Of a stretch of DNA of 64,000 nucleotides, positions 27,727 to 35,337 are shown piece by piece. The DNA lies in assembly GCA_028693165.1 (NCBI GenBank), contig JAQUVX010000004.1:1-64000 (forward strand), in the 5' to 3' direction. Both the position numbers and the translations under genes were made by a program. The notes beneath the pieces were generated by a model. The model did not search any database, had not been told where the DNA came from, and saw only the letters and a program-made list of their open reading frames with translations. The stretch comes from Lachnospiraceae bacterium (GTDB taxonomy: Bacteria; Bacillota; Clostridia; Lachnospirales; Lachnospiraceae). Position 1 is the first letter of the stretch, and each line of letters opens with the position of its first letter.

Positions 27727-28896
27727 ATGAAAGAAACTTTATTTCAGGCGATCGATGCACAGAAGGACGAGCTGTGGTCGATGTCAGACCAGATTTTTGA
27801 CAACCCGGAATATGAAGGGGAAGAGGTATTTGCGGCAGGACTTCTGACGGATTATCTGAAACAGAATGGATTTGCGGTTGAGATGGGCGTGGGCGGCTAC
27901 AAGACGGCGTTTCGCGCGGTCTACAGCCACGGCGAGGGCGGACCGGTGATTGGAATCCTGTGTGAATATGACGCGCTGCGCGGCCTGGGTCATGGCTGCG
28001 GCCACCATATGCAGGGGCCGGGCTGCCTGGGCGCGGCGATCGCGCTGAAGAATATCCAGGCGGACCGGCCGTTTCAGCTGATCGTGTACGGAACTCCGGC
28101 GGAGGAGACGTTGGGCTCCAAGTGTTCCATGATCAAGAATGGCTGCTTTCACGATCTGGACGTGGCGTTCATGATGCATGGCGGGCCGAATACCTGTACC
28201 GACATCAAATGTCTGGCGCAGCGCAGCTTCGAGGTGACCTTTCACGGCAAACGCGCCCATGCGGCGCTGGCACCGGAGAAGGGGCGGAGTGCATTCGACG
28301 GGCTCCTGGTATCCTTCCAGGGGATTGAATTCCTGCGCGAGCATGTGCCGGATGATGTGCGGATGCATTACACCATTGCGGAGCTTCCGGGTCCGGCCAA
28401 TGTGGTTCCGGCCAGGGCGAAGGGCGAATTCTCCATCCGCTCTTTCTCGAAGAATGAGTTAAACGGCGTGTGCGAGCGGTTCCAAGATATCATCAGGGGT
28501 GCCGCGCTGATCGCCGGTGTGGATTATGAGATCGAGGAGGGAACCTTCTTCTTCAACAAGATTCCGGTACTGCTGCTCAATAAGCTCCTGATGGAGAATG
28601 CCGAGCTGGCCGGTGCGCCGCAGCTTGCACCGCCGCGGGAGAAGACGGGCTCTACGGATTTTGGAAATGTCATGTACGAGATCCCCGGCTCCTGTATCCG
28701 CGTGGCATTCGTGCCGGAGGGAACTGCTTCCCATTCGCAGGAATTCGTGGACGCGGGCAAGACCCAGGCGGCTCACGACTGCGTGATCTACGGCGCGAAG
28801 GCGATCGCCGGAGCCGGTTATGATCTGATCATGACTGACGGACTGATGGATCAGGTAAAGGCGGAGTTTGCGGAGAATAAGAGGAAATACCAGTAA
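27727..28896 (+). CDS. M20-family amidohydrolase/peptidase (AbgB-like)
   Basis: A 389-residue cytosolic metallohydrolase. GHGCGHHMQGPG (~90-101) carries the metal-binding Cys/His typical of the M20D aminoacylase group, and AEETLGSKCSMI gives the catalytic Glu-Glu pair. A dimerisation lid is inserted (~175-290). It starts 20 bp after the YfcC gene behind AAAGGAG. The likely reaction is hydrolysis of an amide bond in an N-acyl amino acid or aminobenzoyl-glutamate-like compound delivered by the carrier. The exact substrate is inferred. Confidence 0.88.
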   Translation: MKETLFQAIDAQKDELWSMSDQIFDNPEYEGEEVFAAGLLTDYLKQNGFAVEMGVGGYKTAFRAVYSHGEGGPVIGILCEYDALRGLGHGCGHHMQGPGCLGAAIALKNIQADRPFQLIVYGTPAEETLGSKCSMIKNGCFHDLDVAFMMHGGPNTCTDIKCLAQRSFEVTFHGKRAHAALAPEKGRSAFDGLLVSFQGIEFLREHVPDDVRMHYTIAELPGPANVVPARAKGEFSIRSFSKNELNGVCERFQDIIRGAALIAGVDYEIEEGTFFFNKIPVLLLNKLLMENAELAGAPQLAPPREKTGSTDFGNVMYEIPGSCIRVAFVPEGTASHSQEFVDAGKTQAAHDCVIYGAKAIAGAGYDLIMTDGLMDQVKAEFAENKRKYQ

Positions 28897-28922
28897 GTGA
28901 AACAGAACCAGAAACGGATACG

Positions 28923-28955
28923 GAGGCAGATGCTGAAAAAGGTCTGCCTCTTTTT
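28923..28955 (+). terminator. Terminator after the M20 gene
   Basis: GAGGCAGA (28923-28930), 12-base loop, TCTGCCTC (28943-28950), TTTTT. Confidence 0.85.
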
Positions 28956-28977
28956 CTGTGATCTGATTGATAAAATA

Positions 28978-29006
28978 TTGCTATACAGAATGAAATAAGC
29001 TATAAT
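28978..29006 (+). promoter_or_regulatory. Promoter of glgB
   Basis: TTGCTA (28978-28983), 17-base spacer, TATAAT (29001-29006); ~80-base leader. Confidence 0.65.
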
Positions 29007-29091
29007 AATAATCAGAATAAACATAGGAAAATGGAATGAATTCTGCAAGTTATGTAAATAAACGACATTAAAAGCAAGGGGGAAAGACTAC

Positions 29092-31467
29092 ATGGATAAG
29101 ACATTGTATGACTTGATGGATTGGGCAGGGATTGAGGAGATCGTATATTCGGAGGCAGCGAATCCGGAGCGGTTGTTAGGGCCGCATGTGACGGAACAGG
29201 GGCTGCTGATTCAGTGTTTTATCCCGACGGCCGTGTCCGTCACCGTGAAGGTAAAGACGGGCGGGAAGAAATATCCGATGGAGCAGCAGGATGAGGCTGG
29301 ATTTTATGCCGTGTTGGTTCCGCGCAAGAGCCTGACAGATTATACGCTGCTGGTGACCTATGATACGGGGATGACCGAGGAGCTTCACGACCCGTATGCA
29401 TTTGCCACACTGTACCATGAGGCCGAGTTAAAGCGGTTCGAGGCCGGAATTGACTACGAGATCTACCGTAAGATGGGCGCACACCCGATGAAGATCAATG
29501 GGGTGGACGGCGTTTATTTCTCCGTATGGGCACCGTGCGCCATGCGCGTCAGCGTAGTCGGAGATTTCAACCTGTGGGATGGCAGACGCCATCAGATGAG
29601 ACGACTGGGAGATTCCGGGGTGTTTGATCTGTTCATACCGGGGCTTGAGAAGGGGTTGGTCTACAAGTATGAGATCAAGAACCAGAAGGGTGAACCGATG
29701 CTGAAGGCCGATCCTTATGGCAATTTCTCGGAGCTGCGGCCGAATACCGCATCGGTTGTCTGGGATCTGGGCGGCTTTCCGTGGAATGACGAGGCATGGA
29801 TGACAGAGCGCGCGAAGACGGACAGCAAGACGAAACCGATGTCAATCTATGAGCTTCATCTTGGCTCCTGGATGCGCAAGGCGCAGGAACTGGATGAGAA
29901 CGGAGCAGAGATTGTGGGTTCGGAATTCTGCAATTACAGAGAGATCGCGCCGAAGCTGGCGGCTTATGTGAAGGATCTGGGCTATACGCATATCGAGCTG
30001 ATGCCGGTGATGGAGCATCCGCTGGACGCCTCCTGGGGCTATCAGGTGACGGGATATTATGCACCGACCAGCCGCTACGGGACGCCGGATGATTTCATGT
30101 ATTTCATGAACTATATGCACGAGCAGGCGATCGGGGTAATCCTCGACTGGGTACCGGCGCATTTTCCGAGGGATGCCTATGGTCTGGCATGCTTTGACGG
30201 AACCTGCGTCTACGAACACAAGGATCCGCGGCAGGGTGCTCATCCGCACTGGGGCACGCTGATCTACAATTACGGGCGGCCGCAGGTGACGAACTTCCTG
30301 ATTGCCAATGCGTTGTTCTGGGCGAAGGAATATCACGCGGACGGCATCCGGATGGATGCGGTGGCATCCATGCTATATCTGGATTATGGAAAGAATGACG
30401 GCGAGTGGGTGGCCAACATCTACGGCGGTCATGAGAACCTGGAGGCGGTGGAGTTCTTGAAGCATTTGAACAGTGTCTTCAAGAAACAGGCGAAGGGCGC
30501 GGTTCTGATTGCCGAGGAGTCTACCGCATGGCCGCAGATCACAGGCGATGTGAAAGAGGGCGGTCTGGGCTTCGATTATAAATGGAACATGGGCTGGATG
30601 AATGATTTCACCGGCTACATGCAGTACGATCCGTATTTCCGCTGCCACCACTATGGGGAATTGACATTCAGTATGCTGTATACCTACAGCGAGAATTTTG
30701 TTCTGGTATTTTCGCATGATGAGGTGGTTCATGGAAAATCCTCCATGCTCTGCAAGATGCCGGGTGACAGCTATGAGGTGAAGGCGGAGAATTTGAGGGC
30801 GGCGTATGGCTTCATGTATGCGCATCCGGGCAAGAAGCTGCTGTTCATGGGGCAGGAATTCGCCCAGATCTCCGAGTGGAATGAGAATGAGGAATTGCCG
30901 TGGGATATCCTGCAATATCCGCTTCACAAGACGATGCAGGATTATGTGAAAGCGCTCAATGCGCTGTATCGGACGCAGCCGGCATTGTATGAGAAGGATT
31001 TCCAGCCGGAAGGTTTTGAGTGGATCAACTGCACCTCCGGCAGTGACAATATCTTGGCGTTCTTGAGAAAGACGGACAAGCCGGAGGAGACGCTGTTGTT
31101 CGTATGTAACTTTGCTCCGATTGCGCATAAGGGTTACAAGGTCGGTGTGCCGTTCTACGGAAAATATAAAGAGGTTTTCAACAGCGATGACGCAGCGTTC
31201 GGCGGTAGTGGAAGATGGGGCACACGCACGAAGAACAGCAAACAGGAAGCATGCGATGAACGCGAGAACTGCCTGGTTCTGGATGTTCCGCCGATGGCGA
31301 TGGTAGCGTTCTCCTGTACGCCAATGCCGGCTCCGGAGAAAAAGGTGGTGGAGAAGAAGACGGCTGCGAAACCAGTGGCAAAGAAAAAGAGCGCGGCGAA
31401 ACCGGCGGCGGAGAAGAAGGCCGCAGCAAAACCAGCGACAAAGAAACCAACGAGGGGGACAAAATAA
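29092..31467 (+). CDS. glgB: 1,4-alpha-glucan branching enzyme with Lys/Ala/Pro-rich tail
   Basis: A 791-residue GH13 enzyme that creates alpha-1,6 branches in glycogen. An N-terminal carbohydrate-binding region (~1-110) and a CBM48-like domain (GVYFSVWAPCAMRVSVVGDFN ~140-160) precede the TIM barrel. Nucleophile D422 is in GIRMDAV, acid/base E475 in AEEST, and D543 in SHDEVVHG; the spacing equals that of E. coli D405/E458/D526. The last ~47 residues (745-791) are an unusual low-complexity KKxAAKPA repeat resembling histone H1 tails and not found in standard GlgB. No other glg gene is nearby. Followed after 1 bp by the lyase-like gene. Confidence 0.93.
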   Translation: MDKTLYDLMDWAGIEEIVYSEAANPERLLGPHVTEQGLLIQCFIPTAVSVTVKVKTGGKKYPMEQQDEAGFYAVLVPRKSLTDYTLLVTYDTGMTEELHDPYAFATLYHEAELKRFEAGIDYEIYRKMGAHPMKINGVDGVYFSVWAPCAMRVSVVGDFNLWDGRRHQMRRLGDSGVFDLFIPGLEKGLVYKYEIKNQKGEPMLKADPYGNFSELRPNTASVVWDLGGFPWNDEAWMTERAKTDSKTKPMSIYELHLGSWMRKAQELDENGAEIVGSEFCNYREIAPKLAAYVKDLGYTHIELMPVMEHPLDASWGYQVTGYYAPTSRYGTPDDFMYFMNYMHEQAIGVILDWVPAHFPRDAYGLACFDGTCVYEHKDPRQGAHPHWGTLIYNYGRPQVTNFLIANALFWAKEYHADGIRMDAVASMLYLDYGKNDGEWVANIYGGHENLEAVEFLKHLNSVFKKQAKGAVLIAEESTAWPQITGDVKEGGLGFDYKWNMGWMNDFTGYMQYDPYFRCHHYGELTFSMLYTYSENFVLVFSHDEVVHGKSSMLCKMPGDSYEVKAENLRAAYGFMYAHPGKKLLFMGQEFAQISEWNENEELPWDILQYPLHKTMQDYVKALNALYRTQPALYEKDFQPEGFEWINCTSGSDNILAFLRKTDKPEETLLFVCNFAPIAHKGYKVGVPFYGKYKEVFNSDDAAFGGSGRWGTRTKNSKQEACDERENCLVLDVPPMAMVAFSCTPMPAPEKKVVEKKTAAKPVAKKKSAAKPAAEKKAAAKPATKKPTRGTK

Positions 31468-31468
31468 A

Positions 31469-32731
31469 ATGGAACAGAAGCATTCGCTGAATGGCCGGAT
31501 TTTGATCAGCAGCGAGCCGGAAGAGAGCAACACGCAATTATTATATTTCACCTGCTCTTCCCTGGCCCACAATGACGAGCGAATCTATATGATGAGTGAT
31601 AAGAACGGAAGTCCAAATGTCGTTGTGCGGGATCTGTTCGAGGGAACCGAGCAGATGCTCACCAATAATACCAAAGGCATTTTAAAGAGTTATGTCTACT
31701 TCGACGGAACCGCTCGTGAGGGACTGGGAAAAGCCAGTGTCTGCCTGGACTGCGAACGCGAGATCATCTATTTCATTCAGGATGACAAGATTTGCAGGAG
31801 CAGTCGAGAGGGCGGAATCGTGGTTTTGAATACGGTGCCGGATGGCCGCATGACGGCATTTACCCATGTCAGTTCCGATGGCAAACGTCTCTGTGTGCCG
31901 ATGACCGATGGGAGAATTCTGGATTATGATCCGGATACCGAGGGAAGCGGACTGGATAAGCGCCCGATTTATAACATCGATGGGCGTGTGCAGGAAGAAC
32001 ATCTAAACAGCTATCTGTGCGTGTATGATACGGAGAGCGGTGCGCTGCTCTTTGAGAAGACGGTCCCGAACTGCTGGATCACCCATGTGCAGTTCAATCC
32101 GCAGAACCCGGAGCTGATCATGTACAATCACGAATGGCCCAGTTTGGACTGTGGAATCCGCCGAATCTGGGTGTATGATCATCAGCAGGATACCCTTTGC
32201 CGCATTCGCGTCGAGGGCGACGACACCCTCGGCAATCCGGGTGGATATGTTCGAAAGGCCGAGGACTGGGTGTGCCACGAGATGTGGAGCGATGATGGAA
32301 AGACCATCATTTACCACGGTGGTTATGCGGACGGTCCTGCGATGGTGGGCCGATATGAGCTTTCAACGAAGCGTTACTGGGAGATCGCACTTCCAGATGA
32401 TTATGATGCTTACGGTCACTTTACGATGGATCATCAGGGCAATCTGGTCTGCGACGGATATTTCAAATATCCGTGGGAGGTCAAGAAGGTGTACGAGAAC
32501 AGCACGGACAATGGCCCAGATCCGCACAAGAAGGATGCCGAGTATATTTGCAAAGTCATTCCGGACTGGGATGCCGGTACGCTGACATGGATTCCGCTCT
32601 GCAAGCACGAGAGCGACTGGCTGGGACAGGATGCACATCCGCACCCGATCTACAGCCATACCGGTGACCGGATCTTTTTCAACAGCCGGATGGACCGCTT
32701 TGTGAATGTATATTGTGTGTCTTCCAGATAG
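31469..32731 (+). CDS. Oligogalacturonate-lyase-like beta-propeller protein (PL22-like)
   Basis: A 420-residue cytosolic protein with a seven-bladed propeller look (repeated SxDGK and YDxxSG turns). Q387-x2-H390-x-H392 in GQDAHPHP matches, as I recall it, the Mn-binding Q-x2-H-x-H set of PL22 oligogalacturonate lyases; H270 (CHEMW) and H221 (NHEW) are further candidates. PL22 enzymes split digalacturonate into 4-deoxy keto-uronate. The TAA of glgB and the ATG are separated by one base, so the two are probably co-transcribed, which is an odd pairing. Spacing of H221 and H270 does not follow the known enzymes exactly, so some doubt remains. Confidence 0.65.
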   Translation: MEQKHSLNGRILISSEPEESNTQLLYFTCSSLAHNDERIYMMSDKNGSPNVVVRDLFEGTEQMLTNNTKGILKSYVYFDGTAREGLGKASVCLDCEREIIYFIQDDKICRSSREGGIVVLNTVPDGRMTAFTHVSSDGKRLCVPMTDGRILDYDPDTEGSGLDKRPIYNIDGRVQEEHLNSYLCVYDTESGALLFEKTVPNCWITHVQFNPQNPELIMYNHEWPSLDCGIRRIWVYDHQQDTLCRIRVEGDDTLGNPGGYVRKAEDWVCHEMWSDDGKTIIYHGGYADGPAMVGRYELSTKRYWEIALPDDYDAYGHFTMDHQGNLVCDGYFKYPWEVKKVYENSTDNGPDPHKKDAEYICKVIPDWDAGTLTWIPLCKHESDWLGQDAHPHPIYSHTGDRIFFNSRMDRFVNVYCVSSR

Positions 32732-32743
32732 GAGAAAAATCAT

Positions 32744-33190
32744 ATGAGGGAATTATTGTTAGAACGGACGTGCGTAAAAGAAGCATCGACCGGGGCGGTG
32801 GTTTATACATTGACGCCGCAGAAAGAAGCGATGCTGTCGGAGAATTTCACGGTTCAGTCAAAGCTGGCCGGCGCAGTGGCGGACATCAGGAAAGAGCATG
32901 TCTTATTTACACCGGCGAAACTGCCGAAAGTGACCGTTTCCATGAAGGAAGGAGCCAGCTTCTGCCTGAAAAGAGAGCTGGAGCAGCTGACTGATGTTTT
33001 GAAAGTCGATGGCGCAGATCTTTTCGTAAAAGGCGATCCGCTCACCAGTCAGTTTGAATTGCTGCACAAAGATCAAAGCGTCGCAGATTTCCAGTATGGT
33101 GACGCAGGCAAAATGATCTCGGTAAAAGAAGAGTCTGATGAGCTGCTGATCGTGCTGTTTGCGTTTGCGGTGGAGCTTGCGAGAAGTTAG
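32744..33190 (+). CDS. Hypothetical protein, possibly LURP-one/tubby-like fold
   Basis: A 148-residue soluble protein with alternating beta-rich segments and a C-terminal hydrophobic helix (LLIVLFAFAVELARS). The pattern FxVxG-P-T-S-QFELLxKDxxVADFxYG resembles LURP-one/scramblase-like bacterial proteins, but the similarity is by eye and weak. It begins 12 bp after the propeller gene behind AGGAGAAA, so it belongs to the same transcript. Function unknown. Confidence 0.55.
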   Translation: MRELLLERTCVKEASTGAVVYTLTPQKEAMLSENFTVQSKLAGAVADIRKEHVLFTPAKLPKVTVSMKEGASFCLKRELEQLTDVLKVDGADLFVKGDPLTSQFELLHKDQSVADFQYGDAGKMISVKEESDELLIVLFAFAVELARS

Positions 33191-33205
33191 CAGAGAAGCT
33201 TCAAA

Positions 33206-33242
33206 GAGTAGAGTATGTAGAAATACATGCCCTGCTCTTTTT
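33206..33242 (+). terminator. Probable terminator of the glgB unit
   Basis: Imperfect stem around TATGT-agaa-ATACAT with outer AGAG/CTCT pairing, followed by CTTTTTCG. Confidence 0.5.
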
Positions 33243-33263
33243 CGGCAAACAGGAAAAGTACTC

Positions 33264-33292
33264 TTGCACGAAAGACGATCCTGTGCTACAAT
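33264..33292 (+). promoter_or_regulatory. Promoter of the nuclease-like gene, leader copy 1
   Basis: TTGCAC (33264-33269), 17-base spacer, TACAAT (33287-33292). It has the same layout, followed by the same ATGCAAA start, as the promoter at 24040-24068. Confidence 0.75.
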
Positions 33293-33298
33293 AGATGC

Positions 33299-33477
33299 AA
33301 AAGCAGATTTTTCTAATCCATCTAGCACCCGGTGATAACGACCGGGATGATCTCAGGGTTACTTCAGTGACATTCTATCGAAAAATTCATGCTTAGGATC
33401 ACAAGAGAACAAAGCAGGAGTTTTTCGCAGTGAAGAATGCGGGACCTCCTGTGCACAACTGCATAAGGAGGCACATC
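33299..33477 (+). promoter_or_regulatory. Conserved structured 5' leader, copy 1
   Basis: About 179 transcribed bases before the ATG. Visible elements are stem CCCGGT/ACCGGG (loop GATAACG), stem TTTTTC/GAAGAA around GCAGT near 33420-33437, and a final hairpin hiding the ribosome site (33445-33471). Blocks ATTCTATCGAAAAATTC and GAACAAAGCAGGAGTTTTTC match the leader at 23865-24033. The gene behind it is a different nuclease class, so the leader is conserved independently of the protein. Confidence 0.7.
33445..33471 (+). promoter_or_regulatory. Shine-Dalgarno-sequestering hairpin
   Basis: CCTCCT (33445-33450) is fully complementary to AGGAGG (33466-33471), with an inner TGCA/TGCA stem (33452-33455, 33460-33463). 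When folded, the ribosome site of the gene starting at 33478 is closed. Confidence 0.7.
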
Positions 33478-34188
33478 ATGAAGAAGAGCCAAAAGAGGTA
33501 TTCGAAGAGAGCAGTAGCGGAAAGAAACTATAAGGATACAGTGTGGAGGATGCTGTTCTATGTGACCAGCGAATACGAACTATTGATGCGGAAAAGATCC
33601 TTATATTCGTCAACCCTGCAAAAGATCCCGACACCGAAGTTTATTGTATTTTATAACGGTCAGGATAAGCAGATGGAGAAAGAGGAACTGTACTTGTCTG
33701 ATGCATATCTGGTTCCGACGGATGCCCCGGAACTGGAACTTAAGGTAACCATGTACAACATCAACATTGGACATAATCAGGAACTGCTGGAGCACTGCAA
33801 AACCTTGAACGAATATGCGATCTATGTTTCCAAGGTTCGAGAGCACACAGCACAGATGCCAACCGAAGAAGCAGTGGAACGCGCAGTAGATGAGTGCATT
33901 CGGGATGGTATTCTGGCAGATTTCCTCATCAAAAATCGAGCGGAGGTCGTGAAAATGAGTATATTTGAGTACGATAAGCAGAGGGAAGATGAAAAACTGC
34001 AAAGAGAGATGAAGGAAAATCTTCAAAGAGAGATGCAGAAAGAGCTGGATGCAATGCAAGCCGCCGCCGATCAGCGCGTAGCAGAGGAAAAGCAACGCGT
34101 AGCAGAAGAACAACAGCGCGCCGACAGAGCAGAGGCAGAACTTGCGAAACTGAAGGCACTTTACGAAAGCGCAGATCAGAGAAGGTAA
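33478..34188 (+). CDS. Rpn-family nuclease-like protein lacking part of the N-terminal core
   Basis: A 236-residue protein. The N-terminus NYKDTVWRMLF (~17-27) and the block SLYSSTLQKIPTPKFIVFYNG (~41-61) are characteristic of Rpn/COG5464-type recombination-promoting nucleases of Lachnospiraceae. In relatives, as I remember them, ~50-60 residues carrying the catalytic Asp and E-x-Q motif lie between these blocks; here they are joined directly by YVTSEYELLMRKR. The frame is intact, but catalytic residues seem deleted. The C-terminus (~180-236) is a charged coiled coil with QRVAEEKQRVAEEQQRA repeats. Probably a decaying or dominant-negative copy. Confidence 0.7.
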   Translation: MKKSQKRYSKRAVAERNYKDTVWRMLFYVTSEYELLMRKRSLYSSTLQKIPTPKFIVFYNGQDKQMEKEELYLSDAYLVPTDAPELELKVTMYNINIGHNQELLEHCKTLNEYAIYVSKVREHTAQMPTEEAVERAVDECIRDGILADFLIKNRAEVVKMSIFEYDKQREDEKLQREMKENLQREMQKELDAMQAAADQRVAEEKQRVAEEQQRADRAEAELAKLKALYESADQRR

Positions 34189-34200
34189 TAGTTAGACAAA

Positions 34201-34240
34201 GACGGGGCTGGATGGCAGTAATAAGCCATCCAGCCCCGTC
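34201..34240. terminator. Bidirectional terminator between converging genes
   Basis: Perfect 16-bp stem: GACGGGGCTGGATGGC (34201-34216), loop of 8, GCCATCCAGCCCCGTC (34225-34240). On the minus strand it is followed by TTTGTCT. It likely stops both the nuclease-like transcript and the peptide-transport operon. Confidence 0.85.
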
Positions 34241-34256
34241 CTATCTAACGCTTCAC

Positions 34257-35309
34257 TTAAATATCCAAAGCATAAGCCACAAGCAATTTCGCGGTATTAT
34301 TCAGTCCGTCGATATGCGTCCGTTCCATCCCATGACTACAGTAGCATGCCATGCCAAGGGCGCCGGCACAGACATTGTTGCCCGCCTTCACAGCCGCGCT
34401 GGCGTCTGTTCCATAGCGGTAGAAGATATCAACCGCATAGTCACATCCCGCCTTTTTCGCCTGCTCGATCAGCCTCGTTGTCAGCTCCCGGTCATACGGG
34501 GTATGGAAATCCTTGCAGCAAATGCTGACTGCATGCTCATTTCCATTATAATCCGGTCCGATCAGTCCGATATCGACAGCGACAAATTCTTCCACCTCCG
34601 GCGGAAGATAAGCGCCGCCGTGTCCGATCTCCTCATAGTGAGGAAATGCCAACAGCGTCCGGTACTTCGGCTTTAACTTTTGTTCGGTCATGTATTTCAG
34701 CATACCGAAGATGGAAGCCACGGCCGCCTTGTCATCCAGGAACCGGGTTTTGATAAAGCCCTTCTCCGTATACTGGAATCTCGGCTCCACATAGATGATA
34801 TCGCCGTGCTGAATTCCCAGCGCCGTCACATCATCCTTCGTCTGGATCTCTTCGTCCAGCCGGATCAGCATGGTATTCTCATCCCGGGCCAGTGTCCTTG
34901 CGTCGTCAAACACATGAGTGGAGTGGGACTGGCATACAAAAAGTCCGCTGTATTTCTTCCCATCCCTCGTCACAATCCAGACGGTCTCGCCTTCCAGGCT
35001 GGTGTAGCTTAAGCCGCCCAGATTCCGAACCCGGATGCTGCCGTCATCATCGATGCGGCGCACCACCATTCCCAGCGTATCAAGATGTCCGCCGATCATC
35101 ACCGTTTTGGAGTTATCTTCTCCGTCCATGGTGATGTAAGCCGTATGCTTCCTGTCATAAGTCACCTGATATCCAAACATGGCGGCATACTTCTCCACCA
35201 CGGGATTCACTTCCTCATAGTAGCTGACCGGACTGGGTGCATTGATCAGCTCCTCCAGGCATGTTCTCAAAAACTGGTTATCAATCTTACAATCTATCAT
35301 GTTTTCCAT
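34257..35309 (-). CDS. M42-family metallo-aminopeptidase (downstream copy)
   Basis: A ~350-residue TET-type aminopeptidase. Metal ligands are visible in GGHLDTLGMVV (His, Asp), FLDDKAAVAS (Asp), HYEEIGHGG (catalytic Glu-Glu), VDIGLIGPD (Asp) and a C-terminal YCSHGMERTH (His). It removes N-terminal residues from small peptides in the cytosol. It is closely similar to the copy at 40748-41782, so a duplication is likely. The start at 35309 (MENMIDCK) is uncertain; an AAGGAG lies 12 bases upstream. Last gene of the peptide operon, 28 bp after the second ATPase. Confidence 0.9.
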   Translation of the reverse strand: MENMIDCKIDNQFLRTCLEELINAPSPVSYYEEVNPVVEKYAAMFGYQVTYDRKHTAYITMDGEDNSKTVMIGGHLDTLGMVVRRIDDDGSIRVRNLGGLSYTSLEGETVWIVTRDGKKYSGLFVCQSHSTHVFDDARTLARDENTMLIRLDEEIQTKDDVTALGIQHGDIIYVEPRFQYTEKGFIKTRFLDDKAAVASIFGMLKYMTEQKLKPKYRTLLAFPHYEEIGHGGAYLPPEVEEFVAVDIGLIGPDYNGNEHAVSICCKDFHTPYDRELTTRLIEQAKKAGCDYAVDIFYRYGTDASAAVKAGNNVCAGALGMACYCSHGMERTHIDGLNNTAKLLVAYALDI

Positions 35310-35337
35310 CAGTAATGGCTGCTCCTTCCATGCACAG

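Noticed and set aside
26243-27760. 505-codon minus-strand frame opposite the YfcC carrier
   Set aside because: Polar His/Gln/Asp-rich sequence typical of the reverse strand of a membrane-protein gene.
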